Shown: positions 52,598 through 61,517, counted from the stretch's first letter. The stretch is DNA of 64,000 nucleotides from Solwaraspora sp. WMMA2056 (GCF_030345095.1 NZ_CP128360.1:6634001-6698000), one strand, 5' to 3'. Notes: generated by a model not told the origin, from the sequence alone. Translations and numbers: made by a program.

Positions 52598-53356
52598 TCA
52601 CGAGGTCGGCAGCTGGTCCAGCCATCGCTGCCAGGACTGCTCGGTGTGGACGGGTTCGGCGTCGGGGTCGAAGACGTGGTGGCTGAGGAACAGCGCGTTG
52701 CCGCGCTCGCGTCCGGAGTGGACGAAGCGGTAGAGCCCACCGGCGGTGCGTACGCCGAGGAACATCGACGGCGTACTCAGGTCGACGACGCCGTCGATCG
52801 GTGCCGTGCCGGGTACGGCGAGGCGCACCGGCGCACCTTCGGTGAGCGGGTGGGTCACGCCCAGCGAGGCGGCGACCGCCGGCCACACCCGGTCCGCGTC
52901 GCCGGCACCGGGCCGCAGCACGGTCACCGGGATCGCCGTGCGGCCCGGAAAATACCGCAGGTACGCGGCGAGGGTGCCCAGGTAGAGGTCCCAGCCGACC
53001 GTCATCGCCTCGTACTCGGTCTCCCAGTTGTCGCCGAGTACGCCGCTCTGCACCATCCGCAGCACAGTGCTGCCCTGGTCGCGGCCTTCGATGAGGTATT
53101 CGGTGGCCATGAACGAGCCGTCGTCGGCGGTAGCGGTACGGTCGGCGAACCGCTTGCCTGGTTCCCAGCCGACGATGGTGGCCTCGTCGGTGTGCCCGGC
53201 GATGGTGAGACGCGCCGTGCCGCCCTCCCGGGGCTCGATCTCGCTGCGGCCCATGAACCAGGAGTCGAGTCCGGGGCCGGTGGCGATGGCGTCCCACACC
53301 TGCTCCGGCGTTGCCGGCAGCTCGATTTCCTTGCGTAGCTCGAATTCGTGTCCCAT
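52598..53356 (-). CDS. SRPBCC/AHSA1-domain protein
   Basis: 252 aa. The first 150 residues form an AHSA1/START-like domain (KEIELPATPEQVWDAIATGP, LDSWFMG, GWEPGKRFADR), followed by a second smaller region with VRTAGGLYRFVHSGRERGNA. Such proteins bind hydrophobic ligands. ATG 53356 is 7 nt after the ArsR stop; its Shine-Dalgarno AGGAAGG lies within the ArsR 3' end. Genes of this kind are commonly paired with ArsR regulators; the ligand is unknown. Confidence 0.88.
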   Translation of the reverse strand: MGHEFELRKEIELPATPEQVWDAIATGPGLDSWFMGRSEIEPREGGTARLTIAGHTDEATIVGWEPGKRFADRTATADDGSFMATEYLIEGRDQGSTVLRMVQSGVLGDNWETEYEAMTVGWDLYLGTLAAYLRYFPGRTAIPVTVLRPGAGDADRVWPAVAASLGVTHPLTEGAPVRLAVPGTAPIDGVVDLSTPSMFLGVRTAGGLYRFVHSGRERGNALFLSHHVFDPDAEPVHTEQSWQRWLDQLPTS

Positions 53357-53363
53357 CGCGGAC

Positions 53364-53972
53364 TCAACCTTCCTGTGCGGTTCCGGTGCTCGGCGTCTCG
53401 GCGCTCGGGTGCAGGGCGACGACGAGGCGGTGCGACCGGCCACCGGGGACCGTTTCATCGTGGTATCTGGCGACCAGGGCGGTGACCGTGTTGGCCAACT
53501 CCTCGGCGAAGGCGGCCCGGTCGGCGGCCGAGGCGAAGCGGATCTCGCCGTCGACGGCGAAGGTCGCGACCCGCTTGTTCGCCCGCTCCGCGCCGGTGAT
53601 CAGCGCGCCGACGTCGCGGACCAGCCGGGCGGCGACGGCGAGCAACCAGCGGGCGGAGAGCCGGTCGGGGGCCAGGGCCGGGTCCGGCGCGACGGCGGCG
53701 AGCGCGGCCGGTGAGATCACGTACGCACTGGCGGTGGCCCGCATGATCCGCTCGGTGACGTTGCCCTTGCGCCGCCGCTCGACCAACTCGACCAGGCCGT
53801 GCTGTTCCAACGCTTTCAGGTGGTAGTTGACCTTCTGCCGGGGCAGGCCGATCCGGGCGGCGAGCATGGTCGCCGAAGCAGGCTCGGCCAGCTCGGCGAG
53901 GATCCGGGCCCGGATCGGGTCGAGCGAAACCTCGGCCGCCGCCGGGTCCTCGATCACCGCTACGTCCAACAT
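53364..53972 (-). CDS. ArsR-family transcriptional regulator
   Basis: 202 aa from ATG 53972. A winged helix at about 20-95 (LDPIRARILAELAEPASATM, LPRQKVNYHLKALEQHGLV, VERRRKG) is typical ArsR/SmtB fold; no metal-binding Cys is present, so it is not an arsenic sensor. First gene of the operon with the SRPBCC and reductase genes, likely autoregulated. An A+T-rich stretch at 53991-54008 (TTGACA, TATATT on the minus strand) marks the promoter area; a TTG start at 54008 would add 12 unlikely residues. Confidence 0.88.
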   Translation of the reverse strand: MLDVAVIEDPAAAEVSLDPIRARILAELAEPASATMLAARIGLPRQKVNYHLKALEQHGLVELVERRRKGNVTERIMRATASAYVISPAALAAVAPDPALAPDRLSARWLLAVAARLVRDVGALITGAERANKRVATFAVDGEIRFASAADRAAFAEELANTVTALVARYHDETVPGGRSHRLVVALHPSAETPSTGTAQEG

Positions 53973-54120
53973 GCGACCCAGGCTGCCACCGAATATAAAA
54001 ATTGTCAAGAAAGTAGAAGTGTTCGGTGAGCTGATCGTCGGTTACTCCCCAGCTCGACTGGCTGGGCAAGGTCAGCTCAACGACCGGTCAAGGCCGACTC
54101 GCTAGGCCCAGATCAACCGG

Positions 54121-55116
54121 CTAGGCCAGGTCGAGCGCGGGTAGGACGACCTGTTCCAGCACCGCGACCGGGGTGCGCCACTGATCGGGGTCGTCGTAGT
54201 TGCCGGCGGTCACGACGACGACGAGCTCCAGGTCGGGCAGGACGATCAGGCGCTGACCGCCGTTGCCCATCGCCGAGGCCGTCCGGTGACCGGCGACGGT
54301 CTGCAGATACCAGTGGTAGCCGTACTCGGCGGACCACCCGGTCGACAGACGCGGCTCGAGCATCTCGCTGATCCAGCTGGCCGGCACCAGTCGACGGCCG
54401 GCCCAGACCCCGCCGGCCAACACCAGCTCGCCGATCCGGGCCAGGTCACGCGGGGTCAGCCGCAGCCCGGACGCGGGCGAGGCCACCCCGTCGTCGCCGG
54501 CCATCCAGTGGAACTGCTCGACGCCGAGCGGCGCGAACAGCTTCGCCCAGCCGTACGCCTCCAACACCTGCCCGGTGCCGTCGGCGATCAGCTTGCCGAG
54601 CAGCGCGGTGGCGCCGCCGCAGTAGGCCCAGCGCTCGCCGGGTGGGCCGACGACCGGCCGCTCCAGCACGTACCGGTAGCGGTCCGGGGCGAGCTCCATG
54701 GCGATCTCACCGTTGTCCGGCGAGTCGTACGGCAGGTCCTCGCGCCAGTCCAGCCCCAGCGACATGGTCAGCGCGTGCGCGACGGTCAGCCCGGCCCGGT
54801 CCGGGTCAGCCGCCAGATCCGGGTACTCGGGAAACTGCCGCAGCAGCGGCTGCGCCGGGTCCGGAACCAGGCGCTCGTCGAGGGCGATGCCGTACAGCAG
54901 TGCGGTCACGCTCTTGGTGACCGAGCGCAGGTCGTGCAGCGTCGTCGGGCCGAACTCGACGACGCCCAGTGAGTCGCCCCAAGCGAAGTCGCCGCCGGTG
55001 CCGTAGTGCTCCCACAGGAGCTGTCCACCACGTACCACCACGACCGCGTGCAGCCCGTCGACCTGCCCGGCCTGGTCGGCCTCGGCCAGCAGCTCACCCA
55101 TCCGACTTGTCGTCAC
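54121..55116 (-). CDS. Serine hydrolase of the beta-lactamase (class C-like) family
   Basis: 331 aa. The SxxK motif is in LRSVTKSVTALL, the Tyr motif in RWAYCGGATALLG (YCG in place of YxN), and a C-terminal GNGGQRLIVLP region stands for the HxG/KTG strand. No signal peptide, so cytosolic, which argues for an esterase or peptidase-like role rather than antibiotic resistance. GTG 55116 is used; ATG 55101 is an alternative. Stands alone on the minus strand; the 78 bp before the next gene hold nothing obvious. Confidence 0.85.
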   Translation of the reverse strand: MTTSRMGELLAEADQAGQVDGLHAVVVVRGGQLLWEHYGTGGDFAWGDSLGVVEFGPTTLHDLRSVTKSVTALLYGIALDERLVPDPAQPLLRQFPEYPDLAADPDRAGLTVAHALTMSLGLDWREDLPYDSPDNGEIAMELAPDRYRYVLERPVVGPPGERWAYCGGATALLGKLIADGTGQVLEAYGWAKLFAPLGVEQFHWMAGDDGVASPASGLRLTPRDLARIGELVLAGGVWAGRRLVPASWISEMLEPRLSTGWSAEYGYHWYLQTVAGHRTASAMGNGGQRLIVLPDLELVVVVTAGNYDDPDQWRTPVAVLEQVVLPALDLA

Positions 55117-55194
55117 ACGCTACCCCCGTCACCCTCCAAGGAGGATATGCCAGACCGTCGATCCGCGCTGTCCGCTCCACTTCCCGCCTGGCGA

Positions 55195-56193
55195 TCACAT
55201 GGTGACGACGACCTTGGCGCGGGCGTGTTCGGTCTCGACGTATCGGATCGCGTCGGGCACCTCGCTCAGCCGGAACGTCCGGTCGACGACCGGGGTCACC
55301 GTACCCGCCTCGACCAGGTCCCGCAGCGTCGCCAGGTGCCCCCGGCCCGCCGTAGCCATCGGCGCGACGATGCGCTGACGGACGAAGCCGGCCACGATCC
55401 GGGCCCGGATGAACAGCGCCAACGGCCCGAGCAGGCTGCCGCCGGTCGACACTCCGCCGCCGCACAGCACCAGCGTCCCGGCCCGGGTCAGCACCCGCCG
55501 GCAGTCGGTCAACGACCGGTTGCCGACCAGGTCGAGCAGCACGTCGTAGCGGCGGCCGGCCCGGACGGCATCAGTACGGGTGAAGTCCTCCCGGGTGTAG
55601 TCGACGACGTGGTCCGCGCCGAGCGACCGGACCAGCTCCACGTTGCGGGTCCGGCACACCGCGGTCACGTGCGCGCCGTACGCCTTGGCCAGCTGCACCG
55701 CGAAGGTGCCGACCCCGCCGGACGCCCCGTTGACCAGGACGTGCTGCCCGGCCCGCAGCTCGGCGGCGTCCCCCAGACAGACCAGGGCGGTGGTGGCGGC
55801 CAGCGGCACCGCCGCCGCCTGCGCGAAGCTCAGGTTCGCCGGCTTCGCCTCGACCAGACGCTCCGCCACGCACAGGTACTCGGCGAACGCGCCGCCGGCG
55901 GGGCCGGCCTCGCCGTACACCTCGTCACCGGGGCGGAACCGGGTCACCGCAGCGCCGACCGCCTCGACCCGGCCGGCGAAGTCCTGACCGCGCACGGCCG
56001 CGCGGGGCCGGCGCAGCCCGAACGACAACCGGGCCAGGTACGGGTCGCCGCGCATCGCGTGCCAGTCGTACGCGTTGACCGAGCTGGCGTGCACCCGGAC
56101 CAGCACCTCGTCGTCGCCGGGGGTCGGGGTGTCGACGTCGCGCAACCGCAGCACGTCGGGTGAGCCGTACCGGTCCTGGACCATCGCCTTCAT
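55195..56193 (-). CDS. NAD(P)-dependent MDR-family alcohol dehydrogenase/quinone oxidoreductase
   Basis: 332 aa medium-chain dehydrogenase without zinc ligands. MKAMVQDRYGSPDVLRLRDV is a typical start, RGQDFAGRVEAVG the catalytic-domain motif and VLVNGASGGVGTFAVQLAKA the Rossmann loop. The usual substrates are quinones or reactive enones reduced with NADPH. Start ATG 56193 has GAGGAG 8 nt upstream. Divergent from the two-component genes, with 193 bp between starts; no operator recognised. Confidence 0.9.
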   Translation of the reverse strand: MKAMVQDRYGSPDVLRLRDVDTPTPGDDEVLVRVHASSVNAYDWHAMRGDPYLARLSFGLRRPRAAVRGQDFAGRVEAVGAAVTRFRPGDEVYGEAGPAGGAFAEYLCVAERLVEAKPANLSFAQAAAVPLAATTALVCLGDAAELRAGQHVLVNGASGGVGTFAVQLAKAYGAHVTAVCRTRNVELVRSLGADHVVDYTREDFTRTDAVRAGRRYDVLLDLVGNRSLTDCRRVLTRAGTLVLCGGGVSTGGSLLGPLALFIRARIVAGFVRQRIVAPMATAGRGHLATLRDLVEAGTVTPVVDRTFRLSEVPDAIRYVETEHARAKVVVTM

Positions 56194-56386
56194 CGCTGAA
56201 TCTCCTCACTGGATTCGCTGATGGACACAGCATGTCGGCGAAGGCCGGGGCAGCACGTCGGTGCGGCGGCGGCACCACGACTGCGCCCGACGCGGTAGCA
56301 CGGCGACGGACTACTCCCCCGGGCGTACGCCGGGCTGCCTCCGTCAGGGCTGCCGTAGTCGGCGCCCACCGCCTTACAGTCGGCGC

Positions 56387-57610
56387 ATGACCCGGTCACG
56401 CCCCGACACCGACACCGACACCGACGCGGGCGACTCGGCGGCCCGGCCGGGGTCGCGGCCCGGACCGGGCCTGGCGGTGCTGACCGCGATCGGGCAGCCG
56501 GTCGGGACCGCGATCGCCGCCAGTTGGCAGTCCGGCGGCGTCTCGATCATCGGGTACGCCCTGCTGGTGTTCAGCGGGCTGGCGCTGGCCGACCGGCACC
56601 GGTCCCCCCGGCGCAACTTCCTGATCGTGGTCGCCGCGACCCTGGCGTACCACCTGCTGGACCAGCCGGCCGGGGTGACGCTGCTGGCCCCGATGATCGC
56701 CGCGTCGGCGGCGCGCGCCGCCGGCCACCGCTGGCTGGTCGGGGCGGCGGCGGTGACGGCGTACGGCATCTGGGTGCTGGTCACCGGGGCGACACCGCGG
56801 CAGGCGCTGCTGGCGTTGGCGCTGATCGTCGCCGCCGGGCTGGTCACCGAGATCGGCACCCTCGTCGCCGACCGGGTCCGCGAGGGCGTCGCGGAGCAAC
56901 GCCGGCTCTCCGAGGAGCGGCAGCGTCGCCGGGCCACCGAGCAACGGCTGCGGATCGCCGCCGAACTGCACGACGTACTCGGTCATCATCTGTCGCTGAT
57001 CAACGTACGGGCCGGGGTCGGTCTGCACCTGATGGACCGCGACCCGGAACAGGCCCGCGCGGCGTTGGAGGCGATCGCGCAGTCCAGCGCGGAGGCGTTG
57101 CGCGAGGTCCGGACGATGCTCGACACGCTCTACCCGCGCGGTCAGGCCGCCCCGCGCGCCCCCGCACCGGGGCTGGACCGACTCGGCGAGCTGACCGACG
57201 ACGCGGCGGTGCCGACCCGGACGGTGATCGACGGTACGCCCCGACCGCTGCCGGCGGCCGTGGACCGAGCGGCGTACCGGATCGTGCAGGAGGCGTTGAC
57301 CAACGTGCGGCGGCACGCCGGTCCGGGTGCCGCCGCCACCGTCACCATCGGATACCGGCAGGATGCGGTGATGCTCCAGATCGACGACGACGGCGGCGGT
57401 GCGCCAGGGTCGGCTGCCGCCGCACCGGGTGCGGCTGCCGTGGCGGCTCTTGCCCCGGCGGGTAACGGCATCACCGGGATGCGGGAGCGGGCCGCAGCGC
57501 TGGGCGGCGAGGTGACCGCCGGTCCCGCGCCGGACGGCGTCGGCGGCTGGCGGGTACGGGCCCACCTGCCACTGGATCCTGACTCGCGGGCTGAGGAGAC
57601 ATCGACGTGA
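56387..57610 (+). CDS. Sensor histidine kinase, NarL/DesK type
   Basis: 407 aa. The N-terminal half has four to five hydrophobic membrane segments (about 30-165), a HisKA_3 dimerisation helix with phospho-accepting His in IAAELHDVLGHHLSLINVRA, and an HATPase domain (AYRIVQEALTNVRRHAG, IDDDGGG, GNGITGMRERAAALGGEV). An Ala-rich insert lies in the ATP lid. ATG 56387 follows TACAGT by 6 nt, suggesting a leaderless mRNA. Its stop overlaps the response regulator start by 4 nt (GTGA). The signal is unknown; no periplasmic domain is visible. Confidence 0.93.
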   Translation: MTRSRPDTDTDTDAGDSAARPGSRPGPGLAVLTAIGQPVGTAIAASWQSGGVSIIGYALLVFSGLALADRHRSPRRNFLIVVAATLAYHLLDQPAGVTLLAPMIAASAARAAGHRWLVGAAAVTAYGIWVLVTGATPRQALLALALIVAAGLVTEIGTLVADRVREGVAEQRRLSEERQRRRATEQRLRIAAELHDVLGHHLSLINVRAGVGLHLMDRDPEQARAALEAIAQSSAEALREVRTMLDTLYPRGQAAPRAPAPGLDRLGELTDDAAVPTRTVIDGTPRPLPAAVDRAAYRIVQEALTNVRRHAGPGAAATVTIGYRQDAVMLQIDDDGGGAPGSAAAAPGAAAVAALAPAGNGITGMRERAAALGGEVTAGPAPDGVGGWRVRAHLPLDPDSRAEETST

Positions 57611-58272
57611 TCCGGGTGCTACTGGTCGACGATCAGGTGCTGGTCCGGGCCGGGTTCCGGGCGCTGCTGGCCGCCGAGGGAGACATCGAGGTCGTCGGTG
57701 AGGCCGGTGACGGCGCGCAGGCGGTCAGGTTGGCCGGGCAGACCCGACCGGACGTGGTCCTGATGGACATCCGGATGCCCGGGGTGGACGGGTTGACCGC
57801 CACCCGGCAGATCGCAGCCGACCCGCGACTGTCCGAGGTACGGATCATCGTGCTGACCACGTTCGAGCTGGACGAGTACGTCGGCGAGGCGCTGCGCGCC
57901 GGGGCGGCCGGCTTTCTGGTGAAGAACACGCAGCCGGCCGAGCTGATCCAGGGGGTACGGGTGGTCGCAGCCGGCGACGGTCTGCTGTCGCCGAGTGTGA
58001 CCCGGCGGGTGATCGAGCAGTTCGCCGCCCGTACCGCCGCTCCGGCCGCACCCCGGCGGTTGGCCGAGCTGACCGAGCGGGAGCGGGAGGTGGTGGCGTT
58101 GGTCGGCACCGGGCTGTCCAACGACGAGATCGCCGCCCGGCTGGTGGTCAGCCCGGCGACGGCGAAGACGCACGTGTCCCGGGCGATGGTCAAACTCGGT
58201 GCCCGGGACCGCGCCCAGCTGGTCGTGTTCGCGTACGAGGCCGGCCTGGTCCGCCCCGGCTGGTTACCCTGA
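57607..58272 (+). CDS. LuxR/NarL-family response regulator
   Basis: 221 aa. A receiver domain (IRVLLVDDQVLVRAGFRALL, phosphoacceptor Asp in VVLMDIRMPGVDG, Thr in VLTTFE, Lys in FLVKNT) is followed by a C-terminal LuxR helix-turn-helix (LTEREREVVALVGTGLSNDE, AKTHVSRAMVKLGARDRAQL). Partner of the overlapping histidine kinase. Its targets are not evident; no repeated operator was seen next to it. Confidence 0.95.
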   Translation: MIRVLLVDDQVLVRAGFRALLAAEGDIEVVGEAGDGAQAVRLAGQTRPDVVLMDIRMPGVDGLTATRQIAADPRLSEVRIIVLTTFELDEYVGEALRAGAAGFLVKNTQPAELIQGVRVVAAGDGLLSPSVTRRVIEQFAARTAAPAAPRRLAELTEREREVVALVGTGLSNDEIAARLVVSPATAKTHVSRAMVKLGARDRAQLVVFAYEAGLVRPGWLP

Positions 58273-58279
58273 TCCGTAG

Positions 58280-58308
58280 ATGCCACTGCTCTTGTAGCAT
58301 AGTGGCAT
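58280..58308. promoter_or_regulatory. Inverted repeat covering the fic start and its -10 hexamer
   Basis: ATGCCACT (58280-58287) pairs with AGTGGCAT (58301-58308) across 13 nt, with an inner GCT/AGC pair. The repeat encloses the -10-like TAGCAT (58295-58300) and the ATG of the Fic gene (58307), so a bound regulator would block both transcription and start. Probable autoregulatory operator. Confidence 0.5.
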
Positions 58309-59437
58309 GCTCTACGCGATGCCGCAGCTCGACGCCGCCGACCGGCGGGTGCTGCACGAGTTGGACCAGATGCGTGCCGACCTGCGGCTGCAGCTACGGT
58401 CCACCCCACGCTGGGCGGGTCAACTGCGGCGGAGCCTGTTCGCCGCCGCGATCCAGGGCTCGAACACCATCGAGCACATCACGATCAGCGGTTCGGACGC
58501 CCGAGCACTTGTCGAGCAGGCGCCCATGTCGGCGGAGACCAGCGACGAGGTCCGCCAGGCGGTCGTCGGCTACCGCGATGCGATGACGTACGTGCAGCAG
58601 ACGCCTGAGTTGGACTTCTTCGAATACTCGCAGACTCTGCTCTCGGCCTTGCACTTCATGATCACCAAGTATCAGCCGGCGAAATGGCCCGGCCGTTATC
58701 GGACCGGCGGGATCTTCGTAACCAGTGCCGACCCGCTGGAGCCCGTGTACACCGGCCCGGACGCGGAACGGGTCCCCGGGCTGATGGGCGAACTGGTCGA
58801 CTGGCTCCGCCACGGCGACCTCGACGCGCCGGCGTACGCGCGAGCGGCGATGGCCCACCTGAACCTCGTCGGCATCCACCCCTGGCGCGATGGCAACGGG
58901 CGTACGGCCCGCGCCCTGCACACCCTGGTGCTGGCCCGCACCGGCGAACTCGCCGCCGAGTTCTCCTCGATCGAGGAGTGGCTGGGCGAGCAGATCAACA
59001 CGGTCCAGTACTACGAGGCACTGCGGTCCGCTCAGGACGGCAGCTTCCAACCGGATCGCGATGCCCACCCCTGGCTGCGGTTCGTGCTGGCGGCGCATCA
59101 CCGGCAGGCGCAGCGGGTGAAACGGCGCTCCGAGTGGACAGTTCGACTGTGGATGGATTTGGAACGCCTCACCGAGCAGCAGGGCCTGCCCGGACGGGTC
59201 GTCTCGGCGCTCTACGCCGCCGCCGCCGGCGAGCTACGGCGGACCACGTATCAACAGGACGAAGGCCTCAGCCGCGATCAGGCCATCCGCGACGTGCAGG
59301 CGCTGACCCGCGCCGGCCTGCTGACGCCGCGCGGCAACGCGACCTCCCGGGTCTATCTGCCCGCCGGGGCGGCGGCCGAGATCGCCCAGGCCGCGACCGC
59401 AGCCGTACGCGGGCCGGGCCGCGACCCCTACCAGTAG
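58307..59437 (+). CDS. Fic-family protein with C-terminal winged-helix region
   Basis: 376 aa. Fic core motif HPWRDGNGRTAR (His about 191) is complete, so AMP or another nucleotide phosphate could be transferred to a target hydroxyl. N-terminal AAAIQGSNTIEHI sits where class II Fic proteins keep the inhibitory S/TxxxE(G/N); here the Glu is followed by His. The C-terminal 100 residues look like a winged helix (TTYQQDEGLSRDQAIRDVQA, LLTPRGNATSRVYLP), so the protein may bind its own promoter repeat. The start is leaderless-type, 6 nt after TAGCAT. No antitoxin gene lies next to it, consistent with in-built inhibition. Confidence 0.9.
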   Translation: MLYAMPQLDAADRRVLHELDQMRADLRLQLRSTPRWAGQLRRSLFAAAIQGSNTIEHITISGSDARALVEQAPMSAETSDEVRQAVVGYRDAMTYVQQTPELDFFEYSQTLLSALHFMITKYQPAKWPGRYRTGGIFVTSADPLEPVYTGPDAERVPGLMGELVDWLRHGDLDAPAYARAAMAHLNLVGIHPWRDGNGRTARALHTLVLARTGELAAEFSSIEEWLGEQINTVQYYEALRSAQDGSFQPDRDAHPWLRFVLAAHHRQAQRVKRRSEWTVRLWMDLERLTEQQGLPGRVVSALYAAAAGELRRTTYQQDEGLSRDQAIRDVQALTRAGLLTPRGNATSRVYLPAGAAAEIAQAATAAVRGPGRDPYQ

Positions 59438-59441
59438 CCAC

Positions 59442-59654
59442 TCAGGGGATCACCTGGGGAGGGTGCTGTTCGGTGTACCAGGCGGGCGGTTCGGGTGCGG
59501 CGGTGGTAGCGGTGATCCCGCCCCAGCGGTCGCGGCAGACGTACGCCAGGTCGGCGTGGATCCACCTGCCGTCGTTGTCGCGCAGCACCGGCCGGCCGCA
59601 GTGCCGGCACGGCGCGACCCTCGGGTACGGCGGTGTGGCGGGTGTGCCGGTCAC
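59442..59654 (-). CDS. Small zinc-ribbon-like hypothetical protein
   Basis: 70 aa with CRHCGRPV and a later HADLAYVC, giving three Cys and one His that could bind one zinc ion. Its start overlaps the stop of the upstream gene by 4 nt (ATGA), so the two are cotranslated. No other motif; function unknown. The pair is divergent from the XRE/DUF397 genes. Confidence 0.72.
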   Translation of the reverse strand: MTGTPATPPYPRVAPCRHCGRPVLRDNDGRWIHADLAYVCRDRWGGITATTAAPEPPAWYTEQHPPQVIP

Positions 59655-60241
59655 GGGGCGTCGCCAGTGCTGTCTGCGTCGCCGTCACCGTCGCCCCAGC
59701 CCAGTCCGCCGAGCCCGGCCGCCCGGTGGAACCCCGGGTGGTGGCGGACCTCTGCGCACACCTCACCGTCCGGACCACGTACCCCGCAGAACAGCGGCTC
59801 GTTGAAGTTCCACGCCTCCGCCCGGGACAGCAGCGGCGCGTGCTCCCCTAACTCCGGGCACAGGATGGTGAGCCCTTCGGCGTACGCGACGGCCTGCTCC
59901 CGAGCGGTGTCGACGTCGACGGCGGCGAATGTCAGGTGCAGCGTGTACCGACCGCGCCGGTCGTACCGCAGCCAGTCCGGCAGGTTGCCGATCCCACCCG
60001 GACCGTCGCCGCCACCGTTGACCTGCGCCGCCGGGCGGCGGCGCTCGCGCTCGTTGAGGTAGCGGTTGACCAGTGCTTCGGCGTGCCCGGCCGGGCCGAC
60101 CCCGGTGCCGAGGGCGTGCGCGACGGCGGCCCGCGCCGGTTCGGACAGGTCAGCCCGATCGAGTACGGCGAACAGGTCCCGGTTGCGCTGCGTCGGATCG
60201 AGGGTCGGGTCGGTCCAGCGTGCTGAACGGTTGTCGGTCAC
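59651..60241 (-). CDS. Hypothetical protein coupled to the zinc-ribbon gene
   Basis: 196 aa from GTG 60241, which has GGAGG 6 nt upstream; an ATG at 60292 would add 17 residues without ribosome-binding support. The N-terminal half is helical (LFAVLDRADLSEPARAAVAH), then a beta-rich region with LPDWLRYDRRGRYTLHLTFA and CGVRGPDGEVCAEVRHHPGF. I do not recognise the family. First gene of the leftward pair next to an XRE/DUF397 module. Confidence 0.7.
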   Translation of the reverse strand: MTDNRSARWTDPTLDPTQRNRDLFAVLDRADLSEPARAAVAHALGTGVGPAGHAEALVNRYLNERERRRPAAQVNGGGDGPGGIGNLPDWLRYDRRGRYTLHLTFAAVDVDTAREQAVAYAEGLTILCPELGEHAPLLSRAEAWNFNEPLFCGVRGPDGEVCAEVRHHPGFHRAAGLGGLGWGDGDGDADSTGDAP

Positions 60242-60408
60242 GGACACCTCCAGGGCAGTGGCGACGTCGTCATCCCTGCCCTCAGCATGCATCCACGTAC
60301 ATAAAAATACAACGTCGCAACGAACTTCCGTTAGAGAGATCTGTAGTACATACTTCGATCGAACTCACATCGCCGCTGCCAGACCCGGATGCACCCGGAG
60401 GTGTTCTC
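60242..60408. promoter_or_regulatory. A+T-rich divergent promoter region
   Basis: The stretch 60298-60360 is far poorer in G+C than its surroundings (ACATAAAAATACAACG, GTAGTACATACTTCG) and lies between the leftward gene pair and the XRE gene. It probably carries both promoters. No clear palindrome was found. Confidence 0.45.
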
Positions 60409-61263
60409 GTGGCACAGGTTCCGAGCCCGACGATCCGCGCTCGCCGGTTACGCCGGGAGCTACGTCGGCTCCGTGACTCGGCCGGTCTGACGGCCGAGGA
60501 GGTCGCCCGCCGCTTGGGCTGGCACCGCACCAAGGTCATCCGGCTCGAACACGGCCACTCACGGATAACGCTCAAGGACACCGAGCAAATGCTGGCCCTC
60601 TACGAGGCGTCCGATGAGGACCGCGAGTCGTTGACCGCGCTCGCCAAGCAGGCCCGGCAGAAGGGCTGGTGGAGCGCGTACGGCGACGTACTGCCCGACG
60701 ACTACGTCGGCTTCGAGGCGGAGGCCACCGCGATCAGCGCATTCGAGAGTCTGTACGTGCCGGGACTGTTGCAGACCGAGGAGTACGCCCGCGCCATCAT
60801 CCACGCCGGCCGCAGCACCGCCGACGCGGACGAGATCGACCGGCGGGTCGCCGCCCGGCTCGCCCGCAAGTCGCTGCTGTCGCGGGACATGCCGCCGAGA
60901 CTCTGGATCGTCCTCGACGAGGCGGCGATCCGCCGGGTCGTCGGTGGTCCGAAGGTGATGCGCACCCAGCTCACCCGGCTCATTGCTGCCTGCGCCCAGC
61001 CGTCGATCGAGCTGCAGATCGTGCCGTTCGGGGCAGGCGCGCACGCCGCCATGGCCGGCCCGTTCACCATCCTCGGCTACGCCGACCCGATCCTCGACCC
61101 ATCCATCGTCTACATCGAGAACGATGCGAACACCCTGTTGCTGGAGGAGGATGCCCACGTGGCGCGATATAAGCTCATGTTCGACCACCTCCGCGCCAAG
61201 GCCATGGACCCGGACGAGTCCGGCAGGTCCCTGGCTCGGGCGGCAGAGGAGCTTCCCGACTGA
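60409..61263 (+). CDS. XRE-family regulator with DUF5753 domain
   Basis: 284 aa from GTG 60409 (GGAGG 9 nt upstream). Helix-turn-helix at about 10-65 (RRELRRLRDSAGLTAEEVAR, WHRTKVIRLEHG) and a C-terminal DUF5753 ligand-binding-like domain (YVPGLLQTEEYARAII, then LQIVPFGAGAHAAM). This class (WhiJ-like) pairs with a small DUF397 protein, here 25 bp downstream, and affects development or antibiotic production in Streptomyces. Confidence 0.92.
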   Translation: MAQVPSPTIRARRLRRELRRLRDSAGLTAEEVARRLGWHRTKVIRLEHGHSRITLKDTEQMLALYEASDEDRESLTALAKQARQKGWWSAYGDVLPDDYVGFEAEATAISAFESLYVPGLLQTEEYARAIIHAGRSTADADEIDRRVAARLARKSLLSRDMPPRLWIVLDEAAIRRVVGGPKVMRTQLTRLIAACAQPSIELQIVPFGAGAHAAMAGPFTILGYADPILDPSIVYIENDANTLLLEEDAHVARYKLMFDHLRAKAMDPDESGRSLARAAEELPD

Positions 61264-61288
61264 CCCGACCGGCCAGAGGAGACGCGGG

Positions 61289-61486
61289 ATGACCGCACCA
61301 GACATGTCCCGCGCTCACTGGCGCAAAAGCAGCCGCAGCAGCGCCAGCGGCTCGAACTGCGTCGAGGTGGCCACGCTGGCCGGCGGTTCGATCGGCGTAC
61401 GCGACTCCAAGGACCCGCACGGCCCGACGCTCCTCTTCCCCACCGGCGCATGGACGGCGTTCCTCACCACAGTGTCCGGCTGCTGA
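61289..61486 (+). CDS. DUF397 protein
   Basis: 65 aa. HWRKSSRSSASGSNCVEVA, GVRDSKDPHGPTLLFP and WTAFL are the three invariant blocks of DUF397. Start ATG 61289 has GAGGAGA 9 nt upstream. Small partner of the preceding XRE regulator; members are thought to bind or modulate it, sometimes in toxin-antitoxin style. Confidence 0.93.
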   Translation: MTAPDMSRAHWRKSSRSSASGSNCVEVATLAGGSIGVRDSKDPHGPTLLFPTGAWTAFLTTVSGC

Positions 61487-61517
61487 CCCGACCGGTCCGC
61501 CTTCCGCTACGACACCC

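Noticed and set aside
54121-55116. Serine hydrolase considered as an antibiotic-resistance beta-lactamase
   Set aside because: No signal peptide, an altered Tyr motif (YCG) and no canonical KTG strand; an esterase or peptidase-like role is more likely.
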